NCBI GenBank assembly: GCA_003023125.1
Contig: PXSY01000056.1
Location: 2,281 to 7,753, forward strand
Direction of reading: 5' to 3'
Source of the DNA: Bacteroidetes bacterium QH_10_64_19
Lineage (GTDB): Bacteria > Bacteroidota > Rhodothermia > Rhodothermales > Salinibacteraceae
DNA length: 5,473 nt
Shown: one piece after another, positions 1 to 4,795 of the stretch
How positions within the stretch are numbered: position 1 is the stretch's first letter
Layout of the letters: each line of letters starts with the position of its first letter
Program-made: the position numbers and the translations under genes
Notes under the pieces: generated by a model
Seen by the model: only the letters and a program-made list of their open reading frames with translations
Database searches by the model: none
What the model was told of the DNA's origin: nothing

Positions 1-130
1 GGAGCCATGCGACCCATCGGACGCTCGTGCTGCGCTGTGGAAACTCGTAGTCGCAGTATGGGCACCGTTCTACATCGCCGGTGTCTTCGAATTCGAGGGC
101 ACACGCGGGACATTCCCGGTAAGACGACAT
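1..130 (-). CDS. Small zinc-ribbon protein, N-terminal part (runs off left edge)
   Basis: The minus strand reads in frame from an ATG at 130-128 to the window edge, giving 43 residues that begin MSSYRECPAC. Two CPxC knuckles are visible: CPAC at residues 7-10 and CPYC at residues 23-26. The spacing of 12 residues between them is typical of a rubredoxin-like or zinc-ribbon fold that binds one Zn. The last visible residues (VRWVAWL) turn hydrophobic, so a membrane segment may follow. An in-frame TAA lies six codons upstream of the ATG, so the start cannot lie much further out. No Shine-Dalgarno sequence is seen. The gene is in the same orientation as the 62-residue gene at 356-544, about 225 bp away. 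The Zn-binding role is inferred from the four cysteines; the wider function is unknown. Confidence 0.72.
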   Translation of the reverse strand, partial: MSSYRECPACALEFEDTGDVERCPYCDYEFPQRSTSVRWVAWL

Positions 131-355
131 GATGGGTGGGACCGGTTACCGATGCGTGAGGAGGTTGGTGCAGAGTCCTCGCTTCCTGCGTTCGGGTCTG
201 CTCGAACGTGTAGGGAGCGAGTATGGAAGTATGGGTGTGTGGGCGTTTTTCTTCTGCACTCGCCTAACATTCGGGCTCAGACACAGCAGCATTCGTTGCG
301 AACGTTTGCGTAACTCAGTGAGCAGGTCGAGGGGCTCAGGGTCGATGGGACCGTG
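131..355. other. Intergenic region between two minus-strand small genes
   Basis: No convincing gene is seen here. The open frames across it are low-complexity readings of GC-rich DNA that overlap the zinc-ribbon gene. Besides the octamer array (221-250), it contains GGGCTCAG twice in direct orientation (273-280 and 332-339) and a quasi-palindrome centred on AACGTT (301-306) with imperfect GC/TGC flanks. The promoter of the zinc-ribbon gene should lie in this region, but I cannot pick out clear -35/-10 boxes. Confidence 0.5.
221..250. repeat. Short array of degenerate 8-bp units plus GCGTTTTT
   Basis: Three consecutive octamers on the plus strand, GTATGGAA (221-228), GTATGGGT (229-236) and GTGTGGGC (237-244), match the GTRTGGAR-type unit of the longer array at 1383-1430. 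The tract runs into GCGTTTTT (243-250), the same octamer found at the centre of the other locus (1437-1444). Unlike that locus, I find no inverted copies to the right, so no hairpin is predicted. It lies between the two minus-strand small genes. With only three units, chance is not fully excluded. Confidence 0.5.
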
Positions 356-544
356 CTAAAGCTGTGAGCTAAGCTCATTCAGCAGCATTGCCACGTCCTC
401 TTCGGCAATGTCGTCCGGGTTCGGCCCCGGAAATCCATCGTTCGGGTCCGGCCGGGCCGCGTCGAGGTCGAGCTGGTCGAGGAGGAGGGCTGCAACGCCG
501 GTGGCGGCGGCGGAGAGGAGCAGAGCTTTCGTGAACTTGCCCAT
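356..544 (-). CDS. Small hypothetical protein with an N-terminal hydrophobic segment (62 aa)
   Basis: The minus-strand frame starts at ATG 544-542 and ends with TAG at 358-356. A GTG two codons upstream (550-548) is an alternative start; I chose the ATG because it gives the standard MGKFTK lead-in. Residues 2-6 are positively charged (K3, K6). Residues 7-22 (ALLLSAAATGVAALLL) form a membrane anchor or signal-peptide core. The rest is acidic and proline-rich, with many Asp-Pro and Asn-Pro pairs, and ends in a short predicted helix (DVAMLLNELSSQL). I count 11 acidic against 3 basic residues. No family is recognised. The positive-hydrophobic-acidic order looks like a real small exported or membrane-anchored protein rather than a frame shadow. 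The gene is divergent from the DUF4159 gene across a 139-bp spacer. Confidence 0.68.
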   Translation of the reverse strand: MGKFTKALLLSAAATGVAALLLDQLDLDAARPDPNDGFPGPNPDDIAEEDVAMLLNELSSQL

Positions 545-555
545 GGACACACGGA

Positions 556-646
556 GAACAGGTCAGGAAAAACGCGAACGAGTCGAACGGGGAGACGGGG
601 CAGTGGTTCTGGAACGGCATCGAACCAGAGCGACGGACGCAGGTTC
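556..646. promoter_or_regulatory. Cluster of GAAC/GTTC tetramers in the divergent spacer (possible operators)
   Basis: The spacer between the divergent small gene and the DUF4159 gene holds GAAC at 556, 576, 585, 612 and 622, and GTTC at 606 and 643. Another GAAC lies just inside the small gene at 533. The tetramers include a GTTC-TG-GAAC palindrome (606-615) and TGGTTC/GAACCA inverted arms (604-609 and 622-627). Most intervals are near 10 or 20 bp. This layout suggests binding sites for a regulator serving both divergent promoters. That is inference: no regulator family is identified and no clear promoter boxes are seen. Confidence 0.3.
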
Positions 647-683
647 ATTTCTGTGGCACTCTTCGAGGTTGCTTCAGCGACAG

Positions 684-1382
684 ATGCTTATGACACTACC
701 TCCTACGCGCTGCATTTGTGCGTTCCTGCTGATCGGATTCCTGGGCCTCGGGGTTGGGGGCCCGGAGGGATGGGCGCAAGAGGCGTCCTCGGTCTCGGTG
801 GCGCGGGTCCAGTATAGCGGGGGTGGCGACTGGTACAGTGACGAGAAGTCGCTGTCGCAGCTCTTTGCCTTCGCGCAGCAGCATACGCTCCTCGATCTGC
901 CGCCACGAGAAGAGGTGGTGGAGTTGACCACCGACAAGCTGTTTACCTTCCCGTACCTGTACCTCACAGGGCACGGCAACATAACGCTTTCCGCCGCCGA
1001 GGCCGAGCGGCTGCGGCGGTACCTTCTGCAGGGGGGCTTCCTGCACATTGACGACAACTACGGCCTTGACGAGCACATTCGCCCGGAGCTGGAGAAGGTC
1101 TTTCCGGAAAAGAAGCTCGTGGAGGTGCCCTTCGATCATTCCATTTACAACGTTCCTTACGACTTCTCGGACGGGCTCCCGAAAATCCACGAGCATGATG
1201 GGAAGACCCCGAAGGGCTACGGCTATTTTGACGAAAATGGGCGCCTGATGGTGTTCTATACCGTCGAGACCGACCTGGGGGACGGGTGGGACCCGGCCTC
1301 GGTGCACGACAACCCCCCGGAAAAACGCCGGGCGGCCCTGCGAATGGGCACGAACATTCTCACCTACGCGATGACGCATTAG
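684..1382 (+). CDS. Exported DUF4159 domain protein (232 aa)
   Basis: The protein starts at ATG 684 (MLMTLPPTR); a second ATG is at 690. Both precede a signal peptide with a hydrophobic core at residues 11-25 (ICAFLLIGFLGLGVG) and a likely signal peptidase I site after GWA (residue 31). The frame is open further upstream, but that stretch lacks protein-like character and overlaps the small minus-strand gene. The mature part fits DUF4159: ARVQYSGGGDWYSDE (residues 40-54), FPYLYLTGHG (89-98), LRRYLLQGGFLHIDDNYG (110-127), VPFDHSIYN (148-156) and GWDP (201-204). DUF4159 is a class I glutamine-amidotransferase-like fold of unknown activity, found in Bacteroidota and planctomycetes, often beside MoxR/DUF58 genes. 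No such partner is seen here. A periplasmic location is inferred. A weak GAGG lies about 15 nt upstream of the start. Confidence 0.93.
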   Translation: MLMTLPPTRCICAFLLIGFLGLGVGGPEGWAQEASSVSVARVQYSGGGDWYSDEKSLSQLFAFAQQHTLLDLPPREEVVELTTDKLFTFPYLYLTGHGNITLSAAEAERLRRYLLQGGFLHIDDNYGLDEHIRPELEKVFPEKKLVEVPFDHSIYNVPYDFSDGLPKIHEHDGKTPKGYGYFDENGRLMVFYTVETDLGDGWDPASVHDNPPEKRRAALRMGTNILTYAMTH

Positions 1383-1470
1383 GTGTGGAGGTATGGAGGG
1401 CTGGAGGTATGGAAGGACGGATGCATGAAGGCAGACGCGTTTTTGCCTCCACACTTCCACCCGTCCACAC
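1383..1470. repeat. Tandem 8-bp repeat array with inverted arms (long quasi-palindrome)
   Basis: Six consecutive octamers begin at the first base after the DUF4159 stop codon: GTGTGGAG (1383), GTATGGAG (1391), GGCTGGAG (1399), GTATGGAA (1407), GGACGGAT (1415) and GCATGAAG (1423). The consensus is near GTRTGGAR and decays to the right. Three inverted copies follow at 1447-1470: CTCCACAC, TTCCACCC and GTCCACAC. The two arms are in register. Pairing 1407-1433 with 1444-1470 gives 19 Watson-Crick pairs out of 27 around a 10-nt loop (1434-1443). GTGTGGAGG (1383-1391) and CCTCCACAC (1446-1454) are also perfect 9-bp inverted repeats. A 12-bp direct repeat, TGGAGGTATGGA, occurs at 1386 and 1402. The mRNA could fold here and protect or end the DUF4159 transcript, but no U-tract follows the right arm. 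Confidence 0.85.
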
Positions 1471-1505
1471 TTGCTCGTTTCACCTTCTCGCCGCGCAGCA
1501 CTACT

Positions 1506-1534
1506 TTGGAGAACGCTGCCCAACCGATTATTAG
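1506..1534 (+). promoter_or_regulatory. Possible glyA promoter (TTGGAG, 17 bp, TATTAG)
   Basis: TTGGAG (1506-1511) and TATTAG (1529-1534) each match the sigma-70 -35/-10 consensus at 4 of 6 positions and are 17 bp apart. The expected start of transcription, near 1541, would leave a leader of about 24 nt before the glyA ATG at 1565. The same stretch also resembles the Bacteroidota promoter form, with TTTG (1505-1508), TA (1532-1533) and TTTG (1537-1540), but at non-ideal spacing. The evidence is only a pattern match, supported by its position after the repeat array and before glyA. Confidence 0.35.
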
Positions 1535-1564
1535 CCTTTGTTTTTCGCAACCGACCCCTCTCTA

Positions 1565-2863
1565 ATGAGCGCACTCCGCAACCAGGATCCTGAAATCTAC
1601 GACGTCATCCAGAACGAGGTGCAGCGCCAGAACGAGGGCCTGGAGCTGATTGCCTCTGAAAACTTCGCCTCCCGGGCCGTCCTGGAGGCGATGGGCACGG
1701 CCCTGACGAACAAATATGCCGAAGGGCTGCCGGGCAAGCGGTATTACGGCGGCTGCAAATACGTCGATCAGGCCGAGGAACTGGCCCGCGACCGGGCGAA
1801 GGAGCTCTACGACTGCGACTGGGTGAACGTCCAGCCGCACGCCGGTGCGCAGGCCAACACGGCCGTCTACCTCACCTTCTTGGAGCCCGGCGATACCTTC
1901 TTGGGGCTCGACCTGTCCCACGGCGGTCACCTCACCCACGGATCGCCCGTCAACTTCTCCGGCATTCTCTACGACGCCGAGTACTACGGCGTGGAAAAGG
2001 ACACGGGACGCATCGACATGAACAAGGTGCGCGATCGGGCCAAGGAGGTACAGCCCAAAATGATCTCGATTGGGGCGAGCGCGTATCCGCGGGACTTCGA
2101 TTACGAGGCGTTCCGCGACATTGCCGATGAGGTAGGCGCCTACCTGTGGATGGACATGGCCCACACGGCAGGCCTTATCGCGGGCGGCGTACTCAACGAC
2201 CCCATGCCTCACACCCACGTGGTGACCACCACGACCCACAAGACGCTCCGCGGCCCCCGCGGTGGAATGATTCTGGTCGGGGAGGACTACGAGAATCCGA
2301 TGGGCAAGACGGCCCGGAAGAGCGGTCGGACCAAAATGATGAGCGAGCTGCTCGACTCGGCCGTCTTTCCCGGCACGCAGGGCGGGCCGCTGATGCACGT
2401 CATTGCCGCGAAGGCCGTCGCGTTCAAGGAAGCCCTTCGGCCGGACTTCCGCGACTACTCACAGCAGATCGTTGAGAACGCACAGGCGATGGGGGCTGAA
2501 CTCAAGGAGCGCGGGTACGATCTTGTGTCCGGCGGGACGGACAACCACCTCCTTCTCATCGACCTGCGCAACAAGGGGCTTACCGGCAAGGAGGCCGAGA
2601 CGGCACTCGAAGCGGCCGGCATCACGGCCAACAAGAACATGGTGCCGTTCGACGACAAGAGTCCCTTCGTGACGAGTGGGCTTCGCCTCGGCACGCCCGC
2701 CATGACCACGCGCGGCTTCGGCACGGACGAGTTTGTCCGGGTGGCCGAGCTTATCGACCAGGTGCTCCGGGATCCGGACAACGAAGAGATCCAGGACGTG
2801 GTCGAGCAGGAGGTAAACGCCCTGTGCGACGAATTTCCGCTCTACGACTTTGCCGTGGCGTAG
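1565..2863 (+). CDS. glyA: Serine hydroxymethyltransferase (432 aa)
   Basis: This cytosolic PLP enzyme converts serine and tetrahydrofolate to glycine and 5,10-methylene-THF, the main one-carbon source for purine, thymidylate and methionine synthesis. Visible landmarks are [11 protein letters not shown] (residues 26-36), [14 protein letters not shown] (50-63; Y51 and E53 correspond to E. coli Y55 and E57), WMDMAH (195-200; D197 binds the PLP pyridine N, H200 stacks on the ring), [14 protein letters not shown] (221-234; K226 is the Schiff-base lysine) and [10 protein letters not shown] (370-379; R374 binds the substrate carboxylate). The family is about 417 aa in E. coli. Extra residues near 241-268 ([28 protein letters not shown]) match the Bacteroidota form. 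The ATG at 1565 was preferred over a TTG at 1538, because the extra nine residues are not protein-like for this family. The protein is strongly acidic, as in salt-in halophiles. No Shine-Dalgarno sequence is seen; the leader is pyrimidine-rich. Confidence 0.99.
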   Translation: MSALRNQDPEIYDVIQNEVQRQNEGLELIASENFASRAVLEAMGTALTNKYAEGLPGKRYYGGCKYVDQAEELARDRAKELYDCDWVNVQPHAGAQANTAVYLTFLEPGDTFLGLDLSHGGHLTHGSPVNFSGILYDAEYYGVEKDTGRIDMNKVRDRAKEVQPKMISIGASAYPRDFDYEAFRDIADEVGAYLWMDMAHTAGLIAGGVLNDPMPHTHVVTTTTHKTLRGPRGGMILVGEDYENPMGKTARKSGRTKMMSELLDSAVFPGTQGGPLMHVIAAKAVAFKEALRPDFRDYSQQIVENAQAMGAELKERGYDLVSGGTDNHLLLIDLRNKGLTGKEAETALEAAGITANKNMVPFDDKSPFVTSGLRLGTPAMTTRGFGTDEFVRVAELIDQVLRDPDNEEIQDVVEQEVNALCDEFPLYDFAVA

Positions 2864-2963
2864 AAAGGAACGCATCTGCGCGTCGGGCGGTTCACAACTC
2901 AGTATTTTGCGTCCCGGCGCCGCCTCGCATCACTCCATTCACCGTTGACCTTCGTGGGATCCC
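2864..2963. other. Intergenic region between glyA and the phosphoribosyltransferase gene
   Basis: This 100-bp spacer has no octamer or heptamer array, unlike the spacers after the DUF4159 and phosphoribosyltransferase genes. TATTTTG (2903-2909) loosely resembles the Bacteroidota -7 element, but I find no matching upstream TTTG, so it is not called a promoter. No hairpin with a T-tract is seen, so glyA may read through into the next gene. Confidence 0.4.
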
Positions 2964-3572
2964 ATGCCGTCCATGGATCGCGGTACGTTTAGTGCTTCCT
3001 CTCGGGCCGAGCTCATCGAGATTGGTCGTCGTCTGTACGAAGAGGCCCTCGTGCGCCGGGAGGACGAACTGATTACGGATCCGAGGGGGCAGCCCATCGG
3101 GTGGCTCCTAGACACGCGCGTGCCGACCCTGGACGGGGATCTGTTTACGGAGGTGGGGATGGTGCTTGCCGAACGGCTCCGCGAACGGGGCGCGTTCCAG
3201 ATCGTGGGTTACGGCTTTGGCGCTCATCCGCTCGTGTGCAGCGTGCTCTCCGTCGATGACGGCGACGGGTTCAAGGGCGGGCTCGTGCGCGAGGCGCGGA
3301 AAGAGCATGGGCGCCGCCGGCTCGTGGAGGGGCCCATCGATCCCGACGAACCGGTCGTCATGGTCGACGACATCATCAACAGCGGGCGCAGTGCCTCCGA
3401 AGCCCTGACCCTCCTGCGCGGGGCCGACTTTACGGTCGAGGGCCTCCTGACGCTGTTTAACTTTACCTGGAGCAGCGGGCAGGCCCGAATTGAGGCCGAG
3501 GGGCTGTGGGTGGATTCGCTGCTCGATCTCAATCTGCAGGAGGGGACGAGCAGCGGTTCGGATAGCGTGTGA
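2964..3572 (+). CDS. Orotate-PRTase-like phosphoribosyltransferase (202 aa)
   Basis: This is a type I phosphoribosyltransferase. The PRPP-binding loop is VVMVDDIINSGRSA (residues 131-144), with the acidic pair D135/D136 that contacts the PRPP ribose. A segment VREARKEHG (108-116) followed by EGP (122-124) matches the flexible catalytic loop of orotate PRTase: K113 and H115 align with E. coli K103 and H105. E110 sits where E. coli has catalytic K100. N139-S140-G141 replaces the usual T-(T/A)-G. The N-terminal orotate-PRTase element (SG..S..Y.D.R) is here DPRGQPIGWLLDTR (39-52), so the base specificity may not be orotate. The last 10 residues are Ser/Gly-rich. Start ATG 2964; ATG 2973 is possible. 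It lies 100 bp after glyA. A pyrE paralogue with a changed substrate is the likeliest reading; true pyrE is less likely. Confidence 0.92.
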   Translation: MPSMDRGTFSASSRAELIEIGRRLYEEALVRREDELITDPRGQPIGWLLDTRVPTLDGDLFTEVGMVLAERLRERGAFQIVGYGFGAHPLVCSVLSVDDGDGFKGGLVREARKEHGRRRLVEGPIDPDEPVVMVDDIINSGRSASEALTLLRGADFTVEGLLTLFNFTWSSGQARIEAEGLWVDSLLDLNLQEGTSSGSDSV

Positions 3573-3616
3573 GTGTTGGGCGTTGTGGGTTAGGCGTCAT
3601 GGGTTGAGCGTCTTGG
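3568..3616. repeat. 14-bp tandem repeat built from 7-bp units, starting at the stop codon
   Basis: Three tandem 14-bp units at 3575-3588, 3589-3602 and 3603-3616 share the consensus GTTRRGCGTYNTGG, with 10 of 14 positions identical in all three. Each unit splits into two heptamers starting with GT: GTTGGGC, GTTGTGG, GTTAGGC, GTCATGG, GTTGAGC and GTCTTGG. One further degenerate heptamer in phase (GTGTGAG, 3568-3574) contains the phosphoribosyltransferase stop codon TGA (3570-3572). A 7-bp period cannot keep a reading frame, so the array is not coding. It resembles in kind the heptameric short tandem repeats described in cyanobacterial intergenic DNA. No role can be assigned. Confidence 0.85.
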
Positions 3617-3770
3617 GAGAGACGGCGTGTAGGACGCCTGGGACTGGGGGGTATGCCTGTCTGGTCGTTCTTTGTAGAACGCGAGCACTCGCCACGGGAC
3701 GCTGAGGGCGAGCGCATCGCCAAGATTCATAGCAGTCGATTTTGTCCCCCCGCATCATAGTCGCAGTTGT
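3617..3770. other. tatC upstream region with several small inverted repeats
   Basis: After the tandem array, this stretch contains several short inverted repeats: GGCGT/ACGCC (3624-3628 and 3634-3638), CGTTCT/AGAACG around a TTGT loop (3666-3671 and 3676-3681), CTCGCC/GGCGAG (3688-3693 and 3707-3712), and GGCGA/TCGCC (3707-3711 and 3717-3721). The last two share GGCGA and exclude each other. No T-tract follows any of them, so a Rho-independent terminator is not supported. The tatC promoter should lie between about 3720 and 3770, but I cannot identify its boxes. No gene is seen. Confidence 0.45.
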
Positions 3771-4631
3771 ATGCCCGAGGTGCCCTCTTCACAGACCGAA
3801 ACCCCGCCCGGTGTGCAGGGCGACGGGGCCCCGAGCAACGACCCTCCGCCCGATGAGCGCGGCGTGATGCCGTTTCTCGCGCACCTGGAGGAACTGCGGT
3901 GGACCCTCATCAAAGCCGGGTCCGGCGTTCTTATTGCCGTTATCGTCTGCGCGACCTTCAGCCGGTGGATCGTAGACCGCGTCCTCATCGGGCCGACGCG
4001 GCCGGACTTTTTCATGTACGACGTGCTGGCCCTGGAGCCGGAGGGCCTGACGCTGCTGAATCGGACGATCACGGGGCAGTTTTTTGCGGACGTCGGGACC
4101 ATCATCGTGGTGGGCCTCATCGCTGGCTCGCCGGTCGTCGTGTTTTACCTCTGGCGATTCATTGAGCCGGCCCTCTACCCCAACGAGAAGAAAGGGATGC
4201 GCTTCTCGGCGGTGTTTGCCACCTTCTTCTTTCTGCTCGGGGCGGCCTTCGGGTACCTCATCCTTACGCCTCTCGCGCTCCAGTTTTTCGCCCAGTACAC
4301 GCTGTCGGAGCAGATCGTCAACCAGTTCGACATTATCACCTACTTCAGCATGGTGACGTTCTGGACCATGGGGACCGGACTGCTCTTTGAGCTGCCCGTG
4401 GTCGTGTACTTCCTGGCAAAGGTGGGCATCCTGACCCCAGAGGCAATGCGGACCTACCGAAAGTACGCCCTCATCGTGGTGCTGGGCGTGGCCGCGTTCT
4501 TGACGCCCCCCGACCCGATCTCGCAGATCCTCGTCGCCGTGCCGCTGCTGGGCCTATACGAGCTATCGATCTACGTGGCCAAGTGGGTGGCCCGAACACG
4601 GGCGGAAGAGCTTGGGATGGCGAACGAATAG
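3771..4631 (+). CDS. tatC: Sec-independent (Tat) protein translocase subunit TatC (286 aa)
   Basis: TatC is the polytopic inner-membrane receptor that binds twin-arginine signal peptides and nucleates the Tat translocon for export of folded proteins. Family motifs in order: MPFLAHLEELR (residues 33-43; E41 and R43 match E. coli E15 and R17, part of the signal-peptide site), SPVVVFYLWRFIEPALYPNEKK (120-141; E139 matches E. coli E103), LLFELPVVVYFLAKVGI (204-220; E207 matches E170) and AAFLTPPDPISQILVAVPLLGLYE (241-264). Hydrophobic stretches at about 46-62, 107-128, 146-168, 195-217, 232-246 and 250-270 give the expected six membrane segments. Residues 1-32 are an added Pro-, Gly- and Asp-rich cytoplasmic tail. 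ATG 3867 (M33) would give a protein close to the usual length, so the start is less sure than the family. No tatA/B gene is visible. Confidence 0.97.
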   Translation: MPEVPSSQTETPPGVQGDGAPSNDPPPDERGVMPFLAHLEELRWTLIKAGSGVLIAVIVCATFSRWIVDRVLIGPTRPDFFMYDVLALEPEGLTLLNRTITGQFFADVGTIIVVGLIAGSPVVVFYLWRFIEPALYPNEKKGMRFSAVFATFFFLLGAAFGYLILTPLALQFFAQYTLSEQIVNQFDIITYFSMVTFWTMGTGLLFELPVVVYFLAKVGILTPEAMRTYRKYALIVVLGVAAFLTPPDPISQILVAVPLLGLYELSIYVAKWVARTRAEELGMANE

Positions 4632-4754
4632 ACGGCAAATGCTCCAAGCCACGTGCTGTCTCTGATGAGCCTCTAGTCGACACGGCCGAGTGCGTTCCTG
4701 CAGAGTGAGGTTCGAGCGATATTTCCGGCCAGGAGCCCGTCTGCAGGGCGCCTT

Positions 4755-4767
4755 AAAGAGTCTCTTT
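4755..4767. promoter_or_regulatory. 13-bp palindrome upstream of the S41 peptidase (possible operator)
   Basis: AAAGAG (4755-4760) and CTCTTT (4762-4767) form a perfect inverted repeat around a single T. The arms are too close together to form an RNA hairpin without losing central pairs, so a dimeric DNA-binding protein would be the more natural reader. The position fits an operator overlapping the promoter or 5' leader. No regulator is known for it; a 6-bp arm can also arise by chance. Confidence 0.25.
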
Positions 4768-4786
4768 TCCCACACCAGTACCGACT

Positions 4787-4792
4787 GGAGTG
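4787..4792 (+). promoter_or_regulatory. Shine-Dalgarno site of the S41 peptidase gene
   Basis: GGAGTG at 4787-4792 contains the GGAG core, which ends 5 nt before the ATG at 4796. It is the only well-placed Shine-Dalgarno site among the five plus-strand genes, and it supports the start chosen for the peptidase. Confidence 0.6.
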
Positions 4793-4795
4793 AGC

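Larger units (their letters stand above)
4632..4795. other. Intergenic region between tatC and the S41 peptidase gene
   Basis: This 164-bp stretch has no gene. It has CTGCAG twice (4698-4703 and 4741-4746) and a 13-bp near-perfect palindrome, AAAGAG-T-CTCTTT (4755-4767), 28 bp upstream of the S41 start codon. No octamer or heptamer array follows tatC. No stable hairpin with a T-tract is seen, so a tatC terminator is not supported. Confidence 0.45.

Noticed and set aside
295..314. Quasi-palindrome around AACGTT
   Set aside because: Beyond the central 6 bp the arms match only with a wobble and a one-base shift, so it is too weak to call an operator.
129..359. Plus-strand frame of 76 aa between the two small genes
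   Set aside because: It covers the octamer repeats and the antisense of the zinc-ribbon start, with no protein-like pattern.
408..683. Upstream extension of the DUF4159 protein
   Set aside because: The frame is open, but the translation is Arg/Ser-rich and unlike the family. It overlaps the opposing small gene, and a proper signal peptide begins at 684.
1446..1470. Rho-independent terminator after the DUF4159 gene
   Set aside because: The palindrome could form a hairpin, but no run of T follows the right arm; the T5 run lies in the loop (1440-1444). It is therefore annotated as a repeat, not a terminator.
1383..1470. CRISPR array
   Set aside because: The units are only 8 bp, contiguous and degenerate, with no unique spacers.
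696..1574. Long minus-strand open frame opposite the DUF4159 gene (292 aa)
   Set aside because: It is antisense to a gene with a signal peptide and family motifs, and runs through the octamer array. The translation is rich in Arg, Val and His with no domain signature.
1562..2398. Long minus-strand open frame opposite glyA (278 aa)
   Set aside because: It lies entirely antisense to an unmistakable glyA, and its protein has no recognisable motifs. Long antisense frames are expected in GC-rich coding DNA.
2945..2950. TTGACC as a -35 box for the phosphoribosyltransferase gene
   Set aside because: It lies 14 bp before the start codon, so the matching -10 box would fall inside the gene.
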